From Roseibacillus sp. (GTDB taxonomy: Bacteria; Verrucomicrobiota; Verrucomicrobiia; Verrucomicrobiales; Akkermansiaceae): DNA of 64,000 nt. A model generated the notes under the pieces. It had not been told where the DNA came from. It did not search any database and worked only from the letters and a program-made list of their open reading frames with translations. The DNA lies in assembly GCA_029242545.1 (NCBI GenBank), contig JAQWTV010000146.1, forward strand, positions 1 through 64,000, in the 5' to 3' direction. Below, in pieces: positions 17,705-26,049 of the stretch (position 1 is its first letter; each line of letters opens with the position of its first letter). The position numbers and the translations under genes are program-made.

Positions 17705-17936
17705 TGTAGACGATCTCGTGGGAGCTGTCGCGAAGGAGATGGAGGCAGAAGGCGCTAAGCTTGAAGAAATCAAGCAGATGGGCCGACACAAGTTCGCTTA
17801 CAACGCCCGCCATCTGGATGGGGGGCACTACGTGAACTACATTTTTCAAGCAGACGCTCAGCAGGTTCAGAAGATCCAAGGAAAATTGAAGCTCAACGCT
17901 CTGGTTCATCTTCAGCATTACCAGCGGTTGGGCTAG
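17649..17936 (+). CDS. rpsF: 30S ribosomal protein S6
   Basis: 95 aa, the normal size. MDRKYEGLIVLNTKGKED opens the first beta strand, and MGRHKFAYNARHLDGGHYVNYIF with LNALVHLQHYQRLG matches the S6 core. It binds the 16S rRNA central domain with S18. The first 56 nt lie inside the pth 3' end, so translation is probably coupled. An intrinsic terminator follows at 17990, before ssb. Confidence 0.93.
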   Translation: MDRKYEGLIVLNTKGKEDSVDDLVGAVAKEMEAEGAKLEEIKQMGRHKFAYNARHLDGGHYVNYIFQADAQQVQKIQGKLKLNALVHLQHYQRLG

Positions 17937-17989
17937 TTGTAATAGTTTTCTGGAACGCTCTGTGACTGGAAAGAGTTGCGGTTGTCAAT

Positions 17990-18013
17990 GGCGCGCGTGA
18001 GCGCGCCGTTTTT
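17990..18013 (+). terminator. Intrinsic terminator after rpsF
   Basis: A perfect 7-bp stem (GGCGCGC, loop GTGA, GCGCGCC) is followed by GTTTTT. It lies 53 bp past the rpsF stop and 90 bp before ssb, ending the pth-rpsF unit. Confidence 0.88.
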
Positions 18014-18031
18014 GATATTCTGGCTGAGCTG

Positions 18032-18059
18032 TTGAGGGGCCGCCGCACGGCTGTATTCA
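18032..18059 (+). promoter_or_regulatory. Candidate sigma-70 promoter for ssb
   Basis: TTGAGG at 18032-18037 and TATTCA at 18054-18059 are spaced 16 bp apart, between the rpsF terminator and the ssb start at 18103. Each box matches consensus at 4 of 6 positions, so this is only a candidate. Confidence 0.3.
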
Positions 18060-18102
18060 AATTTTTCTTGGTAGCGGCTTATCCCCAGCTACGGTCCCGG
18101 CT

Positions 18103-18567
18103 ATGGCTAATTTGAATAAGGTGATGCTCATCGGGAATCTGACCCGGGACCCTGAGCTGCGCTACACTCCCAAGGGAACGGCAGTTGCCGAATTGGGTTT
18201 AGCGGTTAACCGGGTACGGAATAATGACCAGGGGGAGCGAATAGAGGAGACGACATTCATTGATGTCACGCTTTGGGCTAGGCAGGCTGAGCTTGCCCAG
18301 CAATATCTTGGCAAGGGCCGTCCGGTCTATATCGAGGGTCGCCTCCAGATGGACACTTGGGATGACAAGACTACGGGGCAGAAGCGGAGTAAACTCAAGG
18401 TGGTGGGAGAGAACATGCAGTTCCTTTCCGATGGCCGAGGAGGAGGACAGCCACGTGGTGAGAGTTCGTCTCCCGGACAGCAATCTTCTCCACCGGCCTC
18501 TCAATCTCAGGGCGGCTCCCCGGCTGGGGCTGATTTCGATGATGACGGGGGCGAAATCCCCTTTTAA
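18103..18567 (+). CDS. ssb: Single-stranded DNA-binding protein
   Basis: 154 aa. The N-terminal OB fold is clear (NKVMLIGNLTRDPELRYTPKG, TTFIDVTLWARQAELAQQYLGKGRPVYIEGRL), then a Gly/Ser/Gln-rich linker and the acidic tip DDDGGEIPF, the SSB C-terminal peptide that recruits RecO, PriA and other repair partners. It coats ssDNA in replication and repair. The stop overlaps the stop of convergent rlmN by four bases. Confidence 0.95.
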   Translation: MANLNKVMLIGNLTRDPELRYTPKGTAVAELGLAVNRVRNNDQGERIEETTFIDVTLWARQAELAQQYLGKGRPVYIEGRLQMDTWDDKTTGQKRSKLKVVGENMQFLSDGRGGGQPRGESSSPGQQSSPPASQSQGGSPAGADFDDDGGEIPF

Positions 18568-19634
18568 GCTTGGAGGCCTTTTGCGGATTCCTCCTCTTTC
18601 AATCGAAGTTGGCCGCAGGCGGCGTCGATGTCATGCCCTTTCTCGAGGCGCAGGGTTGCAGGAACTCCGTATTCGGTGAGGACATCCCGGAAGGCGCTGC
18701 ATGCGTCCTCACTTGGGCGTTTCCAGAGCAGGCCTTCAACCGTATTGTAGGGGATGAGATTAACCTTGGCGTTAAGTGATTGTGCACGCCTGGCAAGTAA
18801 GTGTGCCTGAGAAGCATCAGCGTTGAGGCCGTCGATCAGAATATATTCCAGCGTGATTTTCTGGGCTTTGCGTGTGGCCCAGTATTTCAGGACTTCGAAA
18901 AGCTTGGATACCGGCCACCTCTGATTGATCGGCATAATCTGGCTTCGCACTTCGTCGCTTGCGCCATGGAGAGAAATTGCGAGTCGGATTTGCTGGGGGT
19001 GATCCGCGAGTTTACGGATCTGAGGTACGAGTCCTGAGGTCGAGACCGTGATGTGGCGAGCTCCGATACCGAGGCCCCAAGGAGCAGTGATCAGGTCGAG
19101 GGCTCTGAGAAGTTGCGTCATGTTGGCTAAGGGTTCTCCCATCCCCATGAAAACGATGTTATTGACCTTTTCCTTGCTTAACTCCTCGGCGAGGAGGACC
19201 TGGCCCGCAATTTCATCAGCAGAGAGGTTTCGAGTGAACCCATCGAGTCCCGAGGCGCAAAACTTACATCCGAAAGCGCAACCCACCTGGGATGAAACAC
19301 AGAGAGTGCGCCGATCCGAACGTTCCCCGAAAAGCGCAGGAGAAGCGGGGATCAGGACGGTTTCGACGTAGCGTCCGTCATGCAGGCGAAAGAGAAACTT
19401 ACGAGTGCTGTCCGAGGAACCCTGCGCCCGGGTGGGACTAAGCGATTGCAGTGAGAAGCTGGCTTTCAGCTGGTCTCTCAATCTGGCAGGAAGATTGCTC
19501 ATCTCGTCGATGGAGCTTGTTCGCTTCCTCCATAGCCAATCCAGAATCTGCTCTCCTCGGTAGGAGGGCTCTCCCAGATCACTAAGAACCGCGGAGAGTT
19601 CGTCCGGGGTTTGATTGAAAAGAGAGGGTTTCAC
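18564..19634 (-). CDS. rlmN: 23S rRNA (adenine2503-C2)/tRNA(adenine37-C2) methyltransferase RlmN
   Basis: About 356 aa from GTG 19634, giving the family-like opening MKPSLFNQTPDELS. The frame continues upstream to a TTG at 19691, but that stretch is not family-like. The radical-SAM cluster motif CAFGCKFCASGLDG (CxxxCxxC) and FMGMGEPLANMTQLL are diagnostic; LEKGHDIDAACGQL near the C-terminus supplies the catalytic Cys region. It methylates C2 of A2503 in 23S rRNA and A37 in some tRNAs. A promoter at 19641-19669 would start the transcript at or next to the GTG, so the mRNA may be leaderless. Confidence 0.93.
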   Translation of the reverse strand: MKPSLFNQTPDELSAVLSDLGEPSYRGEQILDWLWRKRTSSIDEMSNLPARLRDQLKASFSLQSLSPTRAQGSSDSTRKFLFRLHDGRYVETVLIPASPALFGERSDRRTLCVSSQVGCAFGCKFCASGLDGFTRNLSADEIAGQVLLAEELSKEKVNNIVFMGMGEPLANMTQLLRALDLITAPWGLGIGARHITVSTSGLVPQIRKLADHPQQIRLAISLHGASDEVRSQIMPINQRWPVSKLFEVLKYWATRKAQKITLEYILIDGLNADASQAHLLARRAQSLNAKVNLIPYNTVEGLLWKRPSEDACSAFRDVLTEYGVPATLRLEKGHDIDAACGQLRLKEEESAKGLQA

Positions 19635-19640
19635 AACGCT

Positions 19641-19669
19641 AGTATATGAATTTGAGGCCGGGAGATCAA
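19641..19669 (-). promoter_or_regulatory. Promoter for rlmN, predicted leaderless start
   Basis: Read on the minus strand, TTGATC (19669-19664) and TATACT (19646-19641) are separated by exactly 17 bp. The expected start, about seven bases past the -10 box, falls on or next to GTG 19634. The -10 box overlaps the ATG of the opposite-strand lipoprotein gene at 19646. Confidence 0.55.
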
Positions 19670-20401
19670 ATTTCTGATTCGGAAAGGTCAAACGGCCTTG
19701 CCTGTGCCATTGACAAGGGTTTTCAGGGCCTCCACGATTCCCTGTTGATTTTTTTCCCTCGTATTATCTGGATTGGCTATCTCGCAGCAGGGGTGGTCGC
19801 GGTCAGCTCGTGTTCCAGCATTAGCGGTTCGGGTTCCGATAGCGGCACGGGGACGGTTAAGCCACGCAAAAGGGATAAACAGGTTATCGCATTGGGAGAA
19901 TCTGAGGGGTTCAAGGCCCTCGAGGAGCGATTTGCTTTTGATTCCCGTTCTCTGAAAAGGGACAAGCAGGGTAACTTTACCGGGGCCGTTCGAAGTCAAT
20001 ACGACAAGAAGCGGAATGTCTCATTTGGTGGAGGAGTAGGAAAAGCCGTCTACAGGGCTGGTAATTATGAGCCTGCCAAGTGGGGGGGGGGCAGCAAGGT
20101 GCCGACAGGAAGTTACCGGGAAAGTGATCATCAAAGCCGTTTCCAAAAGAAGCCCAGGGTTCCAATGACCAGTCCTGCTCATCTTGCCAGAAAGTCACGG
20201 TTTGATAACCAGAGAAAGAAAACTGGATCCTTTGCCACCGAGGGAGCGCGGGAGGATGGTGAAGCTTCGATAGACAAGCCGGTTGATCGCCACACGGACT
20301 TCAGGCGCGGGGTTTTTCCGGAGCCGGTAATCATCAGTGACGATGAGTATAACCGTCGATCGGTGGAGCAGACGAGGAATCTTCTGGGGCGCGATGAATG
20401 A
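19646..20401 (+). CDS. Hypothetical lipoprotein with G10 tract
   Basis: 251 aa. A hydrophobic segment (IIWIGYLAAGVVAVSSC) ends in a lipobox-like VSSC with Cys56, so the mature protein is probably lipid-anchored. The 55 residues before it make a long signal; a later start such as TTG near 19749 would give a normal one. The mature part is basic and low in hydrophobics, with a FGGGVGKAVYRAGNYEPAKW patch, and I recognise no domain. Codons for KWGGGS contain ten consecutive Gs (20082-20091), a possible slippage site. Function unknown. Confidence 0.65.
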   Translation: MNLRPGDQISDSERSNGLACAIDKGFQGLHDSLLIFFPRIIWIGYLAAGVVAVSSCSSISGSGSDSGTGTVKPRKRDKQVIALGESEGFKALEERFAFDSRSLKRDKQGNFTGAVRSQYDKKRNVSFGGGVGKAVYRAGNYEPAKWGGGSKVPTGSYRESDHQSRFQKKPRVPMTSPAHLARKSRFDNQRKKTGSFATEGAREDGEASIDKPVDRHTDFRRGVFPEPVIISDDEYNRRSVEQTRNLLGRDE

Positions 20402-20515
20402 GAGAAGTGAGGGCAGTCTGAACGCCTGCGTTCGCCTATCGCTTTTAAAAAGGGGGGAGTGCCCTGATATGGGGCAGGTTTCGGGGCAGGAAGAACTTCG
20501 GCATTATACCACCTG

Positions 20516-21415
20516 ATGGCTGGCGATTCTTCATCATCAGGGCGTAGCAGTATAAGGGAGCGCCTCTGGACGATTATCTTTGAGGCAGAAACAAAGCCTG
20601 GGAAGGCCTTTGACGTGTTGTTGCTATGGGCCATCGGTCTGAGTGTTGTGGCGGTCATGCTGGATAGTATGGACTCGTTCGCAACGCGTTGGGGAGGGGC
20701 TCTCAAGGTTGCGGAGTGGGGATTTACCCTGCTTTTTATGGCCGAATATTTCGTGAGAATCTGGGTGGTGCGCCGCCCTGCCCGTTATGTCTTCAGCTTC
20801 TTTGGAATCATCGACTTCCTATCTTGGATTCCGACCTTTCTGGGCATCTTCCTGGTGGGAAGTCAGTCCCTGCTGGTGATTCGTATTCTCCGGCTTCTGC
20901 GAATGTTCCGGGTCTTAAAGATGGTCGGGCATATGCGGGGAGCCAGCATTATCATGCGTGGCTTGCTCGCGAGCCGCGCCAAAATCACGGTGTTCTTTTT
21001 CGCCATGGTGGTGCTGGCTACGCTTATGGGGACCATCGCCTACCTCCTTGAGTCGGGCCAGCCGCAGAGTAAATTCACCAATATTCCAGTCAGTATTTAC
21101 TGGGCGATAGTAACGGTTACGACCTTGGGCTATGGTGATCTTGCTCCACTTACTGTGGAGGGAAAATTTCTCTCAGCGCTCTGTGTTTTAATTGGATATT
21201 CCATTATGGCCGTTCCCACCGGTATCGTCATCGGGGAAACGGTCAACGCGGCAATGAATAGGCAGGATGAGACGACAGATGCCTGCCCCTCGTGTGGGGT
21301 GCACGGGCACCTTCTTGATGCGCGTTACTGCCGCCGCTGTGGGGAACGGCTCAATGTCCATGAGAGTGCCTCGGACCCTCCGAGTTCTCACCGAGAGGAT
21401 GCTGGGGAGACTTAG
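20516..21415 (+). CDS. Voltage-gated potassium channel-like protein with C-terminal zinc ribbon
   Basis: 299 aa with the six-helix voltage-gated layout. S4 is LLVIRILRLLRMFRVLKMVGHMRG with regularly spaced Arg, and the selectivity filter is TVTTLGYGD near residue 205, typical of K+ channels. After S6 (SIMAVPTGIVIGETVNA) comes a short cytosolic tail with CPSCGVHGHLLDARYCRRCG, a four-Cys zinc ribbon. Similar tails are seen in some bacterial ion transport proteins, but their role is unclear. The 3' end overlaps the convergent gene at 21351 by 65 bp. Confidence 0.88.
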   Translation: MAGDSSSSGRSSIRERLWTIIFEAETKPGKAFDVLLLWAIGLSVVAVMLDSMDSFATRWGGALKVAEWGFTLLFMAEYFVRIWVVRRPARYVFSFFGIIDFLSWIPTFLGIFLVGSQSLLVIRILRLLRMFRVLKMVGHMRGASIIMRGLLASRAKITVFFFAMVVLATLMGTIAYLLESGQPQSKFTNIPVSIYWAIVTVTTLGYGDLAPLTVEGKFLSALCVLIGYSIMAVPTGIVIGETVNAAMNRQDETTDACPSCGVHGHLLDARYCRRCGERLNVHESASDPPSSHREDAGET

Positions 21416-21956
21416 CCATGAGTTTTTGCAGTAGAAGGTCTGCCTTGTCGGTATGCTCTTTGCGCCGAGCCAATGTAATTCTCAGGGCAAGAACATCAGG
21501 GTCTTCAAGGTGGCTTTCAGGTAGCTCAAAAAGGAGGCTGGTTGCTTCGGAAAGGTCATTGAGCGCAAGAGCTCCCTCGATGGCTGCAAGTTTAGGAGCG
21601 AGTCCCTGGGGCTCAGGTTCCTCACTAAAGATAGCTGATCGGGACCGCTCAGGGAGTCCGTCTGGGGGGTCTTCCACCTGCTCAAGGTAAACGCATTCGT
21701 CTCCTTTTCTGACCCGGATATACCAATTAAGGGAGAGGACCAGAATTACCCCGAGGATAAACAGAGAGAAATCAAGAATGAGAGGAGTCCAGAGAAACCC
21801 CGCTAGCTTGCGGAAGACTTCACCAGCAAACCCTGGAAGGAACATGCCGAGCCAGATAAGCAACAGAAGGCCGGCAGCTACCAGAATCACCCCTCCGCCT
21901 ATGAGAAGAGCCCGTTTCTGTTCAGGTGCAAACTGGGCTTTTTCGGGAGCAGCCAC
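21351..21956 (-). CDS. Hypothetical membrane protein
   Basis: 201 aa from GTG 21956. Two hydrophobic segments (ALLIGGGVILVAAGLLLLIWLGMFL; FLWTPLILDFSLFILGVILVLSLNWYI) are followed by a soluble tail of helical TPR-like character (IEGALALNDLSEATSLLFELPESHL; RKEHTDKADLLLQKLMAK). I recognise no family. It converges on and overlaps the channel gene by 65 bp; the overlapping tail is Ser/His/Gly-rich and may not be conserved. Divergent from cysS. Confidence 0.65.
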   Translation of the reverse strand: MAAPEKAQFAPEQKRALLIGGGVILVAAGLLLLIWLGMFLPGFAGEVFRKLAGFLWTPLILDFSLFILGVILVLSLNWYIRVRKGDECVYLEQVEDPPDGLPERSRSAIFSEEPEPQGLAPKLAAIEGALALNDLSEATSLLFELPESHLEDPDVLALRITLARRKEHTDKADLLLQKLMAKSPQHPLGENSEGPRHSHGH

Positions 21957-22126
21957 ACGAGAATGTGTAGCAAGAGAAAGAGTCTCTGCAAGGGGTCGTT
22001 TTCCCGTATGGGGGATAAGGGCGGTTTTTCGATTAGGCCGCTAGATTAAGGAATTTGCGGTAGTTTCCCTCCGGATACTGCCCGGGGACTTGTCTGCGAT
22101 ATCAAGCTGAGGCTTGCGGAGAAGGG

Positions 22127-23554
22127 GTGGCCCCGTTAGAGCACAGCGTGCGTTTGTTCGATACCATGACGCGCGAGATGCGTGTGTTAGAGCCAGCTGA
22201 CGGCAAGGTCTTTGGCTTTTATTGCTGTGGGCCGACTGTATATGGGCCGGCGCATATCGGCAATTTCAGGACCTTTGTCCTGAATGACGTCCTCCGCCGT
22301 GCCCTCGAAGTTGGAGGAACGAAGACAAAGCACGTCCGCAATATCACGGATGTCGACGACAAGACCATACGTGATTCGCAGTTGTCGGGGATGTCCCTTG
22401 CGGAGTTCACTGGAAAATGGACAAGACGATTTCACGAGGACTGCGAGGCTCTCAATTGTCTTGTGCCCCATATAGAGCCGAGTGCGGTTGAGCATATTCC
22501 TGAGCAAATCGCGATGATTGAGACTTTGGTAGAAAGTGGGAACGCCTATCGATCAGAGGACGGATCGGTCTATTTCCGAATTGCCTCCTTTGAGGACTAC
22601 GGAAAACTTGCTCGTCTCGATCAGCAGGATCTTGAATTGGGAAAGACGCAGGGCGAGCGGGCAAACGCAGATGAATATGAAAAGGATAGCGTATCCGATT
22701 TTGTTCTCTGGAAGGGCCGTCGGCCTGAAGATGGAGAAAACTACTGGGATAGCCCCTGGGGAGAAGGGCGGCCGGGCTGGCATCTGGAGTGCTCTGCGAT
22801 GAGCTATAAATACCTGGGTGATAGTTTTGACCTTCACAGTGGGGGAGAGGATCTCAAGTTTCCTCATCATGAGAATGAAATCGCGCAGTCCCGGTGTGCG
22901 TGTGGCGGGGACTTTGCACGGGCATGGTTTCATCCGCGGTTTCTCATGGTCGACGGTGAGAAGATGTCGAAGTCTCTCAACAACCTCTACACCTTGGCAG
23001 ATCTGGAGAGAGACCCGGGGGCCACGCCGATGGAAGTGCGCTACGCTCTGATAGGGGCTCATCATCGGAAGCAGCTTAACTTTACCTTCGATGGGCTGCA
23101 CGCGGCTCGGGAAGCCTTGTCTAAATTGGCCAGAGCGGAGGCTCTTCTTGCTCAGGCGGCCGGGAAGGAGGGGCAGGGTGCTCCTCCTTATAGAGATCTT
23201 TGTGGGCTGGATGACCTCGGAGTGTTTCATCCGGCATTGGCTGCTCTGAATGATGATCTGAATACTCCGGAGGGACTGGGACAGCTTTTCAGGGGACTCC
23301 GAAGTGCACAAACTGGGGGTGACCCGAGGGTGAACTGGCTTGGGCTTCATGCTGTTCTCGCAGCGCTTGGACTGAGATTGCCGGAGCTGGAAAGCCCTGA
23401 GGCACCACCTGAGGTAGTTGCTGCGGCGGCAAAGCGCCAGATGGCTCGTGAGAACCGTGATTGGGAAGGAGCAGATATCCTGAGAGACGAAATCAATAAT
23501 GTGGGGTGGGCCGTCAAAGACGGACAGGATGGCTACGAATTGAAACCACTTTAG
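22127..23554 (+). CDS. cysS: Cysteine--tRNA ligase
   Basis: 475 aa from GTG 22127; VRLFDTMTRE a few residues on is the usual opening. FYCCGPTVYGPAHIGNFRTF carries the zinc-binding Cys and the HIGH motif (HIGN), WHLECSAMS holds the second zinc region, and GEKMSKSLNN is KMSKS. It charges tRNA-Cys. The C-terminal helical domain is complete. hemB starts 9 bp downstream, so the two are probably co-transcribed. Confidence 0.96.
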   Translation: MAPLEHSVRLFDTMTREMRVLEPADGKVFGFYCCGPTVYGPAHIGNFRTFVLNDVLRRALEVGGTKTKHVRNITDVDDKTIRDSQLSGMSLAEFTGKWTRRFHEDCEALNCLVPHIEPSAVEHIPEQIAMIETLVESGNAYRSEDGSVYFRIASFEDYGKLARLDQQDLELGKTQGERANADEYEKDSVSDFVLWKGRRPEDGENYWDSPWGEGRPGWHLECSAMSYKYLGDSFDLHSGGEDLKFPHHENEIAQSRCACGGDFARAWFHPRFLMVDGEKMSKSLNNLYTLADLERDPGATPMEVRYALIGAHHRKQLNFTFDGLHAAREALSKLARAEALLAQAAGKEGQGAPPYRDLCGLDDLGVFHPALAALNDDLNTPEGLGQLFRGLRSAQTGGDPRVNWLGLHAVLAALGLRLPELESPEAPPEVVAAAAKRQMARENRDWEGADILRDEINNVGWAVKDGQDGYELKPL

Positions 23555-23563
23555 AGCATAGTC

Positions 23564-24550
23564 ATGAACCTCCATCAGCGTCCCAGGCGCAACCGCAAGT
23601 CACCGGCAGTTCGAGCAATGGTGAGAGAGATCGTTCTCACTCCGTCTGACTTTGTTTACCCGCTCTTCATTCACGATCTGGAAGAGAACGAAGACATCAC
23701 CTCCATGCCGGGTTGTAGGCGCTGGTCGCTGGCTGGTCTTGTCAAGGAGGCGGGCGAGGCTCACGCCCTTGGGATTCCCGGGGTTATTCTTTTCCCCGCG
23801 ATTGACGACACCCTTAAAAGTTCCGGAGCGGAGGAGTCTGTGAATCCAGAAGGACTCGTTCCAAGGGCTGTCAGGGCTCTCAAGGAAGCCCACCCGTCTC
23901 TCGTTGTTATTACGGATGTCGCTCTCGATCCCTATAATTCTGATGGGCAGGATGGTTTAGTGAGCCGGGGAGAAAACGGTGCGTTCGAGATCCTGAATGA
24001 TGAGACAGTGGAGGTCCTTTGCCGTCAGGCTCTCTGCCATGCCGAGGCAGGTGCGGATATGGTGGGACCCAGCGATATGATGGACGGGCGAGTCGGCGCG
24101 ATTCGGGCGGCTTTGGACCGTGCAGGTCACGAGCAGGTCTCTATATTGAGCTATACAGCTAAATATGCGTCGGCTTATTACGGCCCATTTCGTGGAGCTC
24201 TCGATTCCGCTCCCAAAGAGGGAGACAAGAAAAGCTATCAGATGGACCCTGCCAATATAAGGGAGGCGGTCCGGGAGCTTCGCCTGGATGAGGAAGAAGG
24301 AGCGGACATGATCATGGTCAAGCCTGCGGGTCCCTACCTTGATGTTATTGCGACTCTGCGGGAGGAGACCTCCCTCCCTCTTGCTGCTTACCAAGTCAGT
24401 GGTGAGTATCTGATGATTAAGTCAGCGAGTGCTGCAGGATGGCTTGATGAGAAGGCGGTTGTTCTGGAGAGCCTGCTGGGGATCAAGAGAGCCGGAGCCG
24501 ATGTGATCTTGACCTATTTCGCCAAGGAAGCGGCCCGGGAACTTGCCTGA
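23564..24550 (+). CDS. hemB: Delta-aminolevulinic acid dehydratase (porphobilinogen synthase), Mg-type
   Basis: 328 aa. The two active-site lysines are in SYTAKYASAYYGPFR and MIMVKPAGPYLDVI. The segment after TDVALDPYNSDGQDGLV lacks the Cys triad of zinc enzymes and has Ala/Asp instead, as in the Mg-dependent Pseudomonas-type proteins. It joins two ALA molecules to porphobilinogen for heme and corrin synthesis. Coupled to cysS upstream; the gene downstream is convergent. Confidence 0.95.
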   Translation: MNLHQRPRRNRKSPAVRAMVREIVLTPSDFVYPLFIHDLEENEDITSMPGCRRWSLAGLVKEAGEAHALGIPGVILFPAIDDTLKSSGAEESVNPEGLVPRAVRALKEAHPSLVVITDVALDPYNSDGQDGLVSRGENGAFEILNDETVEVLCRQALCHAEAGADMVGPSDMMDGRVGAIRAALDRAGHEQVSILSYTAKYASAYYGPFRGALDSAPKEGDKKSYQMDPANIREAVRELRLDEEEGADMIMVKPAGPYLDVIATLREETSLPLAAYQVSGEYLMIKSASAAGWLDEKAVVLESLLGIKRAGADVILTYFAKEAARELA

Positions 24551-24581
24551 GAGCGGCCTCGCCTACCCCCGGGACTGGCAT

Positions 24582-25886
24582 TTAATTTTTAATGGCTCGA
24601 ACCTGAAATACCCGGCCCTGAGTTTCGGGGGAAAAGTCGAACCAGGTAGCAGCTCCGTCGCCGGAAACTGCAAAGGCCGGGGATTCACTTCCGTCGGGAA
24701 GGATTTCATTGAGCTGGTAAATCTCCTGAGGATGGGTGTTCCAGGCGAGGCGTATGCTCAGTCCGTCATTGTCCTTTCTCAATACCTTCAGGACTGGGGG
24801 CTTCACGACATGGTTACTCGACTGGGAGCCAAAAATTTCCCGGATGCGATATCCTGAGGCTCGCTGGTCAGTAAGCAGATCAATTCTGACAGGGAGTCCA
24901 GTCCCAGCTACTTCGGTCACGAGCGCCCAAATACCATTACCGGTAGTAGACTCGACAAGGTAGAAGTGATTCTCTCTGGATTCCCACGATAGCGCCGTGA
25001 ATTCCGCCCCGGTCTCGGAGAGGTTGACTGTGAGGGTGGGGGCTTGGGGTGGATCGTCATCGCGGGATCCATAGTCGATCCCGGACTGCGAGTTAGTTGT
25101 CCATCGATAGATGGTTTCACCGCTTTTGGTTCTGAGGTCCACAGCCCCGACGACTTCAGCAGTGAGCTCACCTGTTGCCTGACAGTTGTAACTACCTGTG
25201 AAGTTGGACCCCGAACCGCCGACAAGCACCCCTGCTGCACTCCGCATACGAATATTTCCAGGGCTGGGAACTCCTGCCCGTACAAGAAAATCAAATCGTA
25301 TCTGGCCGAATTCTCCTTCTGTTGTTTCCTCGTAGTTTGAAAAGTCTCGGGACCATATCTGCCTTGGGGGCTCAGGGGCATTTGGATCTGGGTCAAGGTC
25401 GATGCCGGCCGCATCGAGAAGAAGCCTGCTACGAGTCCGGATACGATCCGGAGCATTGAAAACGGACTGCCCCGAGACATCCCACGCCACCGTAAGGATC
25501 AGTTCGGCTCCCGGAGCGACTCCCTCGGCGCTCACGACGATGTTATCAACGTATTCAACAAGGGTCTGAGCAGCAGAGTTAAACTGGCCGAGGGCGCTGT
25601 TTGATCCGGAGGTTGCCAAGTGGCTCACCGAGAGCATGGAGGCGTTGATTCTCGCCAGAGCCGGTGCTGCGTTGGGAAGCGGAGGGAACTGAGCGGGTCC
25701 TGGAGACTGCACTTCCATGGATAACTCCTCTTCCTGCCCAATTGCCGTTCCGCCGAACAGAAACTGAGCATTGGCCTGCACTTCTCCATTTTCTAACCCA
25801 GATCCTGCAAGAATTCCTGCAGACATCAGGGAGGCAGAGATTATGGCGCAGAGGGTGTCAGGGCGAGAAGCGCAAAGAAGTCGCAT
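24582..25886 (-). CDS. Hypothetical secreted protein with C-terminal repeat pair
   Basis: 434 aa with a probable signal peptide (TLCAIISASLMSAGILAGSG). The middle (residues ~110-265) is beta-rich, with AELILTVAWDVSG and a GSGSNFTGSYNCQATGEL region. The C-terminus holds two similar ~65-residue units, one around FTALSWESRENHFYLVEST and one around IRLAWNTHPQEIYQLNE, resembling the fibronectin-like LxWxs...YxVe units common in verrucomicrobial secreted proteins. No PEP-CTERM-like end. I do not recognise a family. Convergent with hemB. Confidence 0.65.
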   Translation of the reverse strand: MRLLCASRPDTLCAIISASLMSAGILAGSGLENGEVQANAQFLFGGTAIGQEEELSMEVQSPGPAQFPPLPNAAPALARINASMLSVSHLATSGSNSALGQFNSAAQTLVEYVDNIVVSAEGVAPGAELILTVAWDVSGQSVFNAPDRIRTRSRLLLDAAGIDLDPDPNAPEPPRQIWSRDFSNYEETTEGEFGQIRFDFLVRAGVPSPGNIRMRSAAGVLVGGSGSNFTGSYNCQATGELTAEVVGAVDLRTKSGETIYRWTTNSQSGIDYGSRDDDPPQAPTLTVNLSETGAEFTALSWESRENHFYLVESTTGNGIWALVTEVAGTGLPVRIDLLTDQRASGYRIREIFGSQSSNHVVKPPVLKVLRKDNDGLSIRLAWNTHPQEIYQLNEILPDGSESPAFAVSGDGAATWFDFSPETQGRVFQVRAIKN

Positions 25887-26049
25887 TAGCCACGAGAGGG
25901 GGGTGAAAGATAGGTTACAGGATGGATTAAATTAGAGAAGAGTCAAAGGGCCATTCCTGACGATCCATTGCAAAACCCAAATGGGGTAGGCTCTGGAGAG
26001 TAGAAACGTGTGGCCTATAGCCTCTCGGCCGAACCGTGGACGGCGCGCA

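Noticed and set aside
22553-23575. A 340-codon open frame on the minus strand
   Set aside because: It lies wholly antisense to cysS, whose motifs are complete; its product has low-complexity, Ser/Arg/Pro-rich composition.
24582-25886. Secreted protein as an exosortase target
   Set aside because: Its C-terminus lacks a PEP-like motif, a hydrophobic segment and a basic tail.
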